The notes under the pieces: model-generated | Told to the model about the DNA's origin: nothing | The model's database searches: none | Seen by the model: the letters and a program-made list of their open reading frames with translations, nothing else | Made by a program: the position numbers and the translations under genes | Shown here: positions 31,488 through 38,685 of the stretch, piece by piece | Numbering within the stretch: position 1 is the first letter of the stretch | How the letters are laid out: each line of letters begins with the position of its first letter | Assembly (NCBI GenBank): GCA_016196755.1 | Contig: JACPXC010000038.1 | Location: forward strand, 82,746 to 146,745 | Source of the DNA: Elusimicrobiota bacterium | GTDB lineage: Bacteria > Elusimicrobiota > Elusimicrobia > UBA1565 | Length of the DNA: 64,000 bases | Reading direction: 5' to 3'

Positions 31488-31846
31488 GGGGGTGAAATAG
31501 GATCGACAGGGTTCGTTCGTAGGGAAGCCGCAGGCCCTGGTTGGCCAGAGCCAGGTTAAAATCAGGCCAAAAAACAAAAGCCAACACTCCGTTGGCCTGG
31601 GCCACTGCCTAAACCGCAGTGAGTTCACGCCGGTCCCCGACGCCTGCTGGGGGGCTGCCGGCGTCAAGAGCAGGCTGGACGCTTCCGCGCGCGCTTCGTC
31701 GCGGAGGGGTCGAGACCAACACGGAGCTGGTCCCGGGATACTTGTCCGCAGGCTTTCTCGGGACGAGACCAAAAGCGGACTAAGCCTGTAGTGGCCCCGA
31801 AAGACGGCTTCTGGACCCGGGGGGCAGCACCCCGGCACCTCCACCA
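31488..31846 (+). ncRNA. ssrA: tmRNA (SsrA)
   Basis: This is the transfer-messenger RNA that frees stalled ribosomes and tags the nascent protein. The 5' end GGGGGTG pairs with CACCTCC near the 3' end, including a G-U at the third pair as required by alanyl-tRNA synthetase, and CCA is encoded at 31844-31846. The 5' part AAATAGGATCGACAGG is canonical. The likely tag reading frame starts with GCC at 31580 and ends at TAA 31610, giving ANTPLAWATA. The T arm is unusual: its loop reads GGCAGCA (or nine bases with a shorter stem) and lacks the expected TTC. A terminator follows at 31854. Confidence 0.93.
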
Positions 31847-31853
31847 ATCGCTT

Positions 31854-31889
31854 GGCCCTCCCCTTCCCTGGGGGAGGGCCTCGTGTTTT
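31854..31889 (+). terminator. Terminator after tmRNA
   Basis: A perfect ten-base stem, GGCCCTCCCC and GGGGAGGGCC, with a seven-base loop is followed by TCGTGTTTT. It ends tmRNA transcription 14 bases before the next start codon, so the following response regulator probably depends on read-through or its own promoter. Confidence 0.8.
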
Positions 31890-31903
31890 GTAGACTCCTC
31901 GCC

Positions 31904-32599
31904 ATGAGCGGACCGAGCAGCGCCATGCTGGTGGTCGAGGACGACGACGACTGGCAGCAGCTGGTCCGACTGTGGCTCAAGACCGCGGGCTATAAGGACG
32001 TGCGCTTCGCCTCCACGGCCCGCCAGGCTCTGCGCATGGCCCAGGCCCGCGTACCCGACTGCGTCATCCTCGACCTCCAGCTCACCGACGGCGACGGCAC
32101 CGAGGTGGTCAAGCGTCTGCGCGCGCTCCCCGGGACGGCCGAGGTGCCCATCCTCATGATGACGAGCTTCGCCGCCGAACGAGCCTCCTGCCTGCGCAAG
32201 GGTGCGGACTACTTCATCGCCAAGTCGCCCAACGGCGAGGAGCTCCTGGCCACCCTCGAGGCCCTGTTCCGCCGGCGCGACATCGACTCGCGCCTCAAGC
32301 GCCGCGGCGATCTGGCCTTCCGCCCCGACACCCGCGAGGTGTTCGTGGCCGGCGCCTCGGCCGGCATCCTCACCCCCAAGACCTACGAGCTCTTCGTGGC
32401 CCTGATCGAACGCGCGCCGGCCCCGGTCTCCCGCCAGGAGCTCTTCCGGTTAGTCGACAACCGCGAGGATCCGTCGCTCTCGCGCGCGCTGGACATCCTG
32501 GTCAACCGCCTGCGCAAGTCCCTGCCCGCCGAGGTCGGGCGCCGCTTCCGGGCCGTCCGGGGCTTCGGCTACGCCTACCTGCCGTCTGAGACTCGGTAA
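31904..32599 (+). CDS. Response regulator with winged-helix output domain
   Basis: This 231-residue protein has an amino-terminal receiver domain with VVEDDDDW, the phosphoacceptor Asp in CVILDLQLTDGDG and a Lys in YFIAKSPNGEE. The OmpR-type winged-helix carboxy-terminal domain contains LTPKTYELFVALIERAP, VSRQELF, LSRALDILVNRLRKSL and FRAVRGFGYAYLP. The ATG at 31904 was chosen because the upstream in-frame codons overlap the tmRNA terminator. No kinase lies beside it, so it is an orphan here. Confidence 0.88.
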   Translation: MSGPSSAMLVVEDDDDWQQLVRLWLKTAGYKDVRFASTARQALRMAQARVPDCVILDLQLTDGDGTEVVKRLRALPGTAEVPILMMTSFAAERASCLRKGADYFIAKSPNGEELLATLEALFRRRDIDSRLKRRGDLAFRPDTREVFVAGASAGILTPKTYELFVALIERAPAPVSRQELFRLVDNREDPSLSRALDILVNRLRKSLPAEVGRRFRAVRGFGYAYLPSETR

Positions 32600-32691
32600 C
32601 AGGCCGAGTTACCTCAGGTGACGGGCGAAGTTCCCGCGCGTCATCACCGCTGTGAATTGTGCTCGGCGGGCTTTCCGGGTATCACTGGGAC

Positions 32692-33531
32692 ATGCCCGCC
32701 GCGCTCCTCGCCCTCTTTCTCGCCGCGCCGGCCGCCGCGGGAGACTATGCCAGTCTGGCGGCCGAGCTCGCCGCCGCGGCGCGCAAAGCCGGCGCGCGCC
32801 GCGTGGCGGTCCTGACGCTCGAGACCATCGCCGGCATGGACCCGGGCGGCGCCGCCGCGGTCAGCGAGCGCCTGGTCGGCGAGCTGGCCCGCCAGGACGG
32901 CCTCCAGGTCGTCGAGCGCACCCTGCTCGGCAAGGTCATGGAGGAGCAGCGCCTGACCCACAGCGGCGCGGTCGACCCGCGCGGCGCGGCCGGACTCGGC
33001 CAGCTCATGGGTGTCGAGGCCATCATCTCCGGGAGCCTCATCCGGAAGTCCTCCCGCAAGGTCGAGGTCAACCTGCGCCTCATCGCGGCCGACGACGCGC
33101 GCGTCCTGGGCTCGGCCCGCGCCGAGATCCGCCCGGACTGGCAGGAATCGGCGGGCTTCGACACCGGCATGCCGGTGCCCCCGCCGCCGTCGCTCGACGG
33201 CGACTTCACGCCCTGGTGGGAGCGCGGCCGAGCCGCCGCCGCGGCGTCCTGCGACGGCTGGGAGGGCCGGGTCGACGGCCTGCAGAGCGCGGCGCTGTCC
33301 CTCAAGGTCCGCTTCTGGGCCGCGGAACTCGACGCAGGGGTCGACCGCCGCGCGCTCAAGCGCAACCCGGGCTCCGAGATCCGCAGCCTCGAGACCCGCG
33401 CGGTCTTCTACGCCCGGCTGCGCTCGGCGATGCGCGAGGGCGGCGCCGCCCCCCTGAGCGCCGCGGAGCTGGGCGCCTTGAGCTCGGCGGAAGCCTCGGC
33501 CGACTCCCTTACCGAGTCTTGCGGCCGCTGA
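32692..33531 (+). CDS. CsgG/FlgO/LpoB-like secreted protein
   Basis: This 279-residue protein has a signal peptide (MPAALLALFLAAPAAAGDY) and a domain of the CsgG-FlgO-LpoB type: VAVLTLETIAG, a helix SERLVGELARQDGLQVVERTLLGKVMEEQ, and QLMGVEAIISGSLIRKSSRKVEVNLRLI. Such proteins build outer-membrane or periplasmic assemblies, or activate penicillin-binding proteins. The carboxy third is helical and shows no known motif. The ATG at 32692 gives the signal peptide directly. The 3' end overlaps the convergent TPR gene by 23 bases. Confidence 0.72.
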   Translation: MPAALLALFLAAPAAAGDYASLAAELAAAARKAGARRVAVLTLETIAGMDPGGAAAVSERLVGELARQDGLQVVERTLLGKVMEEQRLTHSGAVDPRGAAGLGQLMGVEAIISGSLIRKSSRKVEVNLRLIAADDARVLGSARAEIRPDWQESAGFDTGMPVPPPPSLDGDFTPWWERGRAAAAASCDGWEGRVDGLQSAALSLKVRFWAAELDAGVDRRALKRNPGSEIRSLETRAVFYARLRSAMREGGAAPLSAAELGALSSAEASADSLTESCGR

Positions 33532-35041
33532 AGCCCAGAGCGACGACGGCCAAGCCGCCGGCTGCTGCGCCGGCGAAGACGAAGACCCAGCGTCTCCCGG
33601 CTCGCTTCTTCTTCGGAGCGGCCGGGGCGGCGGCCGCCTCGCCCACGAACAGCGAGAGGAAATCCTCCCCCTCCGACATCGCGGAGGCGGCGAGGAAAGT
33701 CTTCTGGTAGCGCGCGTCGAGCCGCGCGGCCGTGCGCAGCGCCTCGAGCGCCTCGGCGCGCCGTCCCAGGCCGCTCAGCGCCCAAGCGCGGCTCATGTGC
33801 GCGGCGGCCTTCGAAGGGTCGGCGGCCAACGCCAGGTCGGCCGAGGCCAAGGCGTCGCCGTAGCGCCCGAGCCGGTTGAGCACGGCGGCCTGAGCGGTGA
33901 GCAGGTCGGGGTCCTTGCCGCCCGAGGCCTTGAGCGCGGCCTGCAGGACCTCGAGCGCCTTGAGCAGTTCGCCCTGCGACATGAGGATGGCGCTCAGCGC
34001 CAACGACGCCCGCTTCTGGCCGGGCTCCAGGGCGAGGGCCTTCTCGGCGGCCTGGCGGGCGGCGGCGGGGTCGCCCACGCGCAGGAAGGTCTGGGCGCGG
34101 TCGGCCAGCGCGGCGGCCTCGCGCGCCCCGGGCGCGGACGCCGCGAAGTCGGGAACCGCGCGCTCGTCCCCATAGGTCCGAAACCCCGACGGCGGCGCCG
34201 CGGGGGCGCCCGCCGAGGCCGCCGCGCCGGCGCCGACCGCGCCCGAGGGGGCGTCGCGGTCCTTGGTCAACCTCGCGATCGCCAGCGCCGCCTGGTCGCC
34301 GGGGTTGAGGCTGAGCGCCGCCGTCGCCGCCTCGCGGGCGCCGCCGTAGTCGCCTTGCTCGTACTTGCCGCGCGCCATGATGCCCAGGGCTTCGGGATTC
34401 TTGGGCTCGTAGGCCAGCGATTGCTTGGCGTGCTCGACGGCCTTGGGCCATTTGCCGAGGTCGAGCTCGGTCTTGGCCAGGTACCGGCTCGTGAAGGGGC
34501 CGGGATGAGTGCTGTGCATCTCCTTTGCGTGCTTGGAAACATCGAAACCCACCGCCTTGAGCGGCCCGTCGAAATGCGTATGCACGGCGCGCATGGCCCG
34601 ACCGTTGGAGTTGTCGGTCTCCATGAGACCGTGCAGGGCTCCCCTGACCCCCTCGAGCGCCTCAGCGGACTGGATCTTGAACTCCTCCCTCGACAGCTTC
34701 CCCGCCTTCAAGTCCTCCCTGAGCTCGTCGATCGCCTCCAGCGACCCGCCGATCTGAAGGGCGAGCTCGAGGGCTTCGGGCGACGGTTGTTCGCCATCCC
34801 GCGTGACCGAATCCAGAAACTCATCGACTCTGCGGCCCAAATCAGGATTCTCCTGACGGAGCCGGTCAAGCCGGGAGGCTGGATCCTGCGGTTCCTGCTG
34901 CTCGTCGGCCGGCTGCTGGGGGGCGGGACGCGGGGTTGGGGACGGCTGGACGCTATGCTGGTGTTCGTGAGACGCGCCGTGCTGGTGCTCCTCGGCTCCG
35001 ACGTTCAGCGCCGCCGCCAGGCACGCCGCTGCCAGCCTCAT
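33509..35041 (-). CDS. Exported TPR protein with carboxy-terminal membrane anchor (kinase-less paralogue)
   Basis: This 510-residue protein has an amino-terminal signal peptide, a His- and Gln-rich linker (HQHGASHEHQHS), several TPR units (for example YLAKTELDLGKWPKAVEHAKQSLAYEPKNPEA, in part), and one transmembrane helix near residues 480-503 (RRWVFVFAGAAAGGLAVVALGF) followed by only a few residues (GRKTR). The layout matches the first two thirds of the upstream TPR kinase, including a DFLSLFVGE segment against DELVAFFTG ahead of the membrane helix, but the kinase domain is absent. The two genes are two bases apart. It could be a partner subunit or decoy for that receptor. Confidence 0.75.
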   Translation of the reverse strand: MRLAAACLAAALNVGAEEHQHGASHEHQHSVQPSPTPRPAPQQPADEQQEPQDPASRLDRLRQENPDLGRRVDEFLDSVTRDGEQPSPEALELALQIGGSLEAIDELREDLKAGKLSREEFKIQSAEALEGVRGALHGLMETDNSNGRAMRAVHTHFDGPLKAVGFDVSKHAKEMHSTHPGPFTSRYLAKTELDLGKWPKAVEHAKQSLAYEPKNPEALGIMARGKYEQGDYGGAREAATAALSLNPGDQAALAIARLTKDRDAPSGAVGAGAAASAGAPAAPPSGFRTYGDERAVPDFAASAPGAREAAALADRAQTFLRVGDPAAARQAAEKALALEPGQKRASLALSAILMSQGELLKALEVLQAALKASGGKDPDLLTAQAAVLNRLGRYGDALASADLALAADPSKAAAHMSRAWALSGLGRRAEALEALRTAARLDARYQKTFLAASAMSEGEDFLSLFVGEAAAAPAAPKKKRAGRRWVFVFAGAAAGGLAVVALGFSGRKTR

Positions 35042-35043
35042 GC

Positions 35044-37503
35044 TCAGGCGATGGGGAGGGCGTCGAGCGCTTGGACCAGCTCGCCGGCCGTGCGCATGCG
35101 CTTGTCGGGGTCGGGGTCGAACGCTATCGCCATGACGGCGTCAAAGCCCTGCGGCAGGCCGCCGATGACGCGCGAGGGCGGGACGTAGGTCTTGTTGAGC
35201 TTGGCCATCAGCATCCCGGCCCCGACGCCCTGGAACGGCAAAGAGCCCGTGACCATCTCGTAGAGGCAGACGGCGAGGGCGTAGACGTCGGACTCCTTGC
35301 GCACGATGCCCTGCTCCTGCTCGGGCGCCATGTAGGGCGGGGTGCCTACGACGGTGTTGGTCATCGACATGCGCGAGAGGGAATCCTTGGCCTGGCGCGC
35401 GACGCCGAAGTCCATGACCTTCACGAGGCCGTCCTCCTCGACCATGATGTTGGAGGGCTTGAGGTCGCGGTGGATGACGCCGCGGCGGTGCGAGTAGTCG
35501 AGCGCCGAGGAGACGGCGCGCACGACGCCGGCGGCGTAGGCGAAGGGCAGGGCGCCGCGCTCGTAGGTCAGGTCATGGACGGTCTTGCCCGTGATGTACT
35601 CGAAGACCATGTAGACGTCCGAGCCGTCTTCGACGATGGAGTAGATCTCGACGATGTGCGGATGGCGCAGCGAGGCTACGGTCTTGGCCTCCCTAAGGAA
35701 GCGCTCGCGCTCGTGCGGGTCGGCGCGGATCTCCTCGCGCATCTTCTTGATGGCCACAGGGCGGTCGAGGCTGACGTCGGTGCCGAGATAGACGACCCCC
35801 ATGCCTCCTTGGCCGATCTTTTTTTCGACCCGGAAGCCGCTGGCCGCCAGCCCGTCGTGCGGGGGCGGGGTGGCGATGGGGACGACCGCGGGCGAGACGC
35901 CGCGGCGGCGGCGGATGGAGTCCATGAAGTCCCCGGAGCGCGAGAGGCCGAAGAGGACCAGGAGCAGGCCGGCGCCGATCCCGGCGGCGACCTTGAGCCA
36001 GTTGAATTTCTTCGCGGGGGCTTCGACGGGCTTGGCGGTCTGGCTGGGCCCGACGAGGGTCCCGGTGAAGAAGGCCACGAGCTCGTCGTCGGGCACCGCC
36101 ATGGCCTGGCGGGAGAAATCGGTGAAGCGGGCGTCCTTCCCGGCCTGCCGGAACATGGAGCGCGCCGCCTCGAACTGCCCGAGGCCGCTCAAGGCGAAGC
36201 CCTTGCTCAGCATGAGCTCGGGGCTGGTGGGATTGACCTTGAGTCCCTCGTCGGCGGTGACCAAGGCCTCCTGGTAGCGTCCCATGAGGTTCAAGGCGTT
36301 GGCCTTCATGGCCGTCATCAGGGCGTCGCCGGGGAAGACCTCGAGGCCGCGGTTGGCGGTCTTGAGGGCGGCCTCGAAGTTGCGCTGGGCCAGGAGGGCT
36401 CGGAAGAGGGCGAGGAAGGCGCGCTTGTTCTCGGGCTCGGCGCTCAGGGCTCGCTCGGCGGAGGTGACGGCGCCTCGCTTGTCGCCCATCTGGAGATAGC
36501 GGACCGAGTCCGCCGCATGGCGCTGGGAGGAGGCCTGGGCGGGGGTGAGGGTGTTGGAGGGGCGGGCTTCGGCGGATTGCGGCTCCTCGTTGAAGGCGCG
36601 GAAGTTGGACGAGGGGCCGCCGATGCTTCCTCTGTTCCCGCCGTCGCTGGGGGCGCCGCCGCCGACGTTGGCGTCGGAGTGGGCGGCGCGGTCGCCGTAC
36701 ATCTTGACCATCGAGCGGGCTTGGGCGTTGGACGGGTCGATGTTGAGGGCGTTGCGGGCGCTGGCGACGGCGCCGCCGAGGTCGCCTTGGTCGAATTGGG
36801 CTTGGGAGAGGCCGTTCCAGGCCGGGGCATTGCGGGGGTCGATTTGGGTGGCGCGCTCGTAGGATCTTGCGGCTTCCTGGGGGTTGCCCATGCCGCGTTG
36901 GGCGTCGCCGACTACGATGTGGCCGTCGGGGCGGTTGGGGTGGGTGTGGGAAAGTTGGTTGCCGGCTTCGATGGCGGTGCCGTGGTCGCCGGTGCGGTTG
37001 GCGTGGCCGCCCATGCCAAATAATGCACGGCGGTCGGAGACTTGTCTCAGGTAGAGCTTAGCTTCGAGTGGGATATTCCAATGGCCGCGCCCAGGGGTAT
37101 AGGTTTGATTCGCATCAGCGTCGGCCATTATCCTGGCGAAACTAACTGCCGCGTTACACTCAGAAGGCCTCGACTGACACAAGGCTTCGATTGAAGCTCT
37201 CTGATTATCGTCTACGCGGGACAATACAGATGCTCGCGCTTCTGGCTTATTTAGATAATCGTCTAACGGTTCGGGAGCGATATGCGTAGAACCGTCCCGC
37301 AGCGTAACCTGCTCGCCGGGCTGGGCAGGATCTACTGAAATGTCTGATCCGCGCCGCCGTCGCTCACTGTGATTCGAGGACGCATCGTTGGCGTTTGCTC
37401 CAGTTGTGTCATCTTGGGCTTCAGTCGTACCAGTCGTGGCGCCACAGGCGACTGAGGCAAAAAAGAAAAACAGCAATAGACTAATACGAGAAACTGAAAG
37501 CAT
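35044..37503 (-). CDS. Receptor Ser/Thr protein kinase with extracytoplasmic TPR domain (inverted layout)
   Basis: This 819-residue protein begins with a lipoprotein-like signal (LLLFFFFASVACG). A large TPR-containing region (about residues 130-490) follows, then one transmembrane helix near 505-525 (WLKVAAGIGAGLLLVLFGL) and a complete Hanks-type kinase domain from about 557 to the end. Kinase motifs are GQGGMGVVYLG, VAIKKM, HRDLKPSNIMV, DFGVA and GTPPYMAPEQ. Bacterial PknB-type kinases usually carry the kinase first and the sensor last, whereas here the order is reversed. The kinase should face the cytoplasm and the TPRs the periplasm. It is followed by a kinase-less paralogue, and a near-consensus promoter sits just upstream. 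Confidence 0.9.
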   Translation of the reverse strand: MLSVSRISLLLFFFFASVACGATTGTTEAQDDTTGANANDASSNHSERRRRGSDISVDPAQPGEQVTLRDGSTHIAPEPLDDYLNKPEARASVLSRVDDNQRASIEALCQSRPSECNAAVSFARIMADADANQTYTPGRGHWNIPLEAKLYLRQVSDRRALFGMGGHANRTGDHGTAIEAGNQLSHTHPNRPDGHIVVGDAQRGMGNPQEAARSYERATQIDPRNAPAWNGLSQAQFDQGDLGGAVASARNALNIDPSNAQARSMVKMYGDRAAHSDANVGGGAPSDGGNRGSIGGPSSNFRAFNEEPQSAEARPSNTLTPAQASSQRHAADSVRYLQMGDKRGAVTSAERALSAEPENKRAFLALFRALLAQRNFEAALKTANRGLEVFPGDALMTAMKANALNLMGRYQEALVTADEGLKVNPTSPELMLSKGFALSGLGQFEAARSMFRQAGKDARFTDFSRQAMAVPDDELVAFFTGTLVGPSQTAKPVEAPAKKFNWLKVAAGIGAGLLLVLFGLSRSGDFMDSIRRRRGVSPAVVPIATPPPHDGLAASGFRVEKKIGQGGMGVVYLGTDVSLDRPVAIKKMREEIRADPHERERFLREAKTVASLRHPHIVEIYSIVEDGSDVYMVFEYITGKTVHDLTYERGALPFAYAAGVVRAVSSALDYSHRRGVIHRDLKPSNIMVEEDGLVKVMDFGVARQAKDSLSRMSMTNTVVGTPPYMAPEQEQGIVRKESDVYALAVCLYEMVTGSLPFQGVGAGMLMAKLNKTYVPPSRVIGGLPQGFDAVMAIAFDPDPDKRMRTAGELVQALDALPIA

Positions 37504-37519
37504 AGGGATGCCCTTATTG

Positions 37520-37548
37520 AGTATTAGCTGTCATGCTGGACGTGTCAA
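37520..37548 (-). promoter_or_regulatory. Promoter of the TPR kinase gene
   Basis: Read leftward, TTGACA (37548-37543) and AATACT (37525-37520) are 17 bases apart. TAATAC at a 16-base spacing is an equal alternative. The ATG at 37503 follows the -10 box by 16 bases, leaving a leader of about ten bases. Confidence 0.7.
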
Positions 37549-37562
37549 GGGCCCCGAAGACA

Positions 37563-37799
37563 CTAAAGGCCCTGCTCGATTGCCTGTTGTATATCGGCAT
37601 TCCTTAGATCAATCATTCTCCGTCCACAAGCCGCGGCCGACAACTCGGATCCGCATCCCTTCCGTTCCCGACATTGACCTTCGCTGGCGCCCGTCTTTTC
37701 CATACACGCTCGCATCAAACGACGGTAGTACTTGGCATCATCGAGTGAAGCACACCCGCCGAACAGACTCGCTGCCACCAACAAAAGAATCAGTTTCAT
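37563..37799 (-). CDS. Small lipoprotein
   Basis: This 78-residue protein has a lipoprotein signal (LILLLVAASLFGGCASL) and a short mature part with five further cysteines, including CMEKTGASEGQCRERKGC and a later AACGRR. These could form two disulfides in the periplasm. There is no Shine-Dalgarno sequence in front of the ATG, although the upstream region is AT-rich. It ends 15 bases before the -35 box of the TPR-kinase promoter. Function is unknown. Confidence 0.65.
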   Translation of the reverse strand: MKLILLLVAASLFGGCASLDDAKYYRRLMRACMEKTGASEGQCRERKGCGSELSAAACGRRMIDLRNADIQQAIEQGL

Positions 37800-37849
37800 A
37801 GGAGGATTATTAAGGAACTACACGATCTTCGCAATACCTTCCGTCCCGG

Positions 37850-37978
37850 TGCCTTCCCGTTTCCCGGTGCCGGACTTTCCCGATGCCGGACTTTGGCTTT
37901 TGGCTATCCTTCCCAGTGCCGGACTTTGGCTTTTGGCTAATCCCGGTGCCGGACTTTGACTTTTTTACTTTCTTGAGG
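37850..37978. repeat. Irregular tandem repeat with four TGCCGGACTTT units
   Basis: The core TGCCGGACTTT occurs four times (starting near 37867, 37884, 37916 and 37947), with spacings of about 17, 32 and 31 bases. Two units are followed by the same GGCTTTTGGCTA. A decayed form appears again near 38090 and near 41532. The array lies in the 304-base gap between the small lipoprotein (37799) and the secreted protein ending at 38104, and no gene is seen in that gap. Confidence 0.7.
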
Positions 37979-38003
37979 GAGTCGCATGTCGGCGAGGGGG
38001 TCG

Positions 38004-38062
38004 GTTGCGTTTCCATTCATCTCTCCTCCAACGCTGGAGGTGAGCTGAATGGAAACGCAATC
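38004..38062. repeat. Palindromic hairpin element inserted in a duplicated segment
   Basis: The arms TTGCGTTTCCATTCA (38005-38019) and TGAATGGAAACGCAA (38046-38060) pair perfectly over 15 bases. Inside them a second hairpin (CTCC-AACGC-TGGAG) closes the structure. The flanking DNA on both sides resembles 41463-41560, but that copy lacks the hairpin, so this looks like a discrete insertion. It has no coding capacity and could be a REP- or MITE-like element. Confidence 0.7.
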
Positions 38063-38103
38063 GAACTATCCCTCCGGGGATCGTCCCAACGCCGGACTTC
38101 GAA

Positions 38104-38685
38104 CTACTTCTTCTCGCCGCCCTCGAGCCACTCAAAGAAATCAGGCGCCATCGCCCGATAGTATTCCGCCAGCGCGGGCTCGGAATGCGCCTTGAAGACG
38201 GCCAGGAACTCGGCGGCCGCCTTGGCGTCCTTCTTGCCCGCGGCGAAGGGCCCCGCGGCGGCCTCGACGGCGGCGTAGAACCTTGCTTCGCGCTCTACGA
38301 AGGCCTCGCGGCTCATCCTCAAGGTCGCCGGCGACATCTGGTCGCCCAGGACGCCGCCCCTCTGCCGGCGCTTCGGGAAGACGACGGAGACCTTGCAGGT
38401 GGCCTCGCCTCCGGTGGCATCGAACTGCGCTACACTGTGCGGGACATAGACCTTCTTGTCGTGGTCCTCGGGATTCTCCCCGAATGCGTCGTAGATCATC
38501 ATCCGGTAGCGCAGGCCTTTCTCGCCGCGCACGGGGAGCGGCAGCGATTGGAACGCCTCCAGCGTTATCAGGCATTCCCGCGCCAACGACAAGCGCACGG
38601 AATCCGCGGCAAGCGACAGCCGCGAAGGTAGGGCGCCGGAAGCCGGCGCGGCGGACAACAGCAGCGACGCGATCAAGTTTCTCAT
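38104..38685 (-). CDS. Secreted protein of unknown function
   Basis: This 193-residue protein has a signal peptide (MRNLIASLLLSAAPASGALP) and a mature domain with no motif I recognise. Features include CLITLEAFQSLPLPVRGEKG, RYRMMIYDAFGENPE and a helical carboxy third rich in Ala and Lys. It is the last gene of a leftward operon and overlaps the secreted peptidase gene by four bases. The DNA around its stop codon is similar to that at 41530-41570, part of the duplicated segment that contains the hairpin insertion. It may be a partner or inhibitor of the peptidase, but only position suggests that. Confidence 0.6.
   Translation of the reverse strand: MRNLIASLLLSAAPASGALPSRLSLAADSVRLSLARECLITLEAFQSLPLPVRGEKGLRYRMMIYDAFGENPEDHDKKVYVPHSVAQFDATGGEATCKVSVVFPKRRQRGGVLGDQMSPATLRMSREAFVEREARFYAAVEAAAGPFAAGKKDAKAAAEFLAVFKAHSEPALAEYYRAMAPDFFEWLEGGEKK

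Noticed and set aside
37850..37978. Possible small CRISPR array from the TGCCGGACTTT repeats
   Set aside because: Spacing is irregular (17, 32, 31 bases), two of the intervals share the same sequence, and no cas genes are present.
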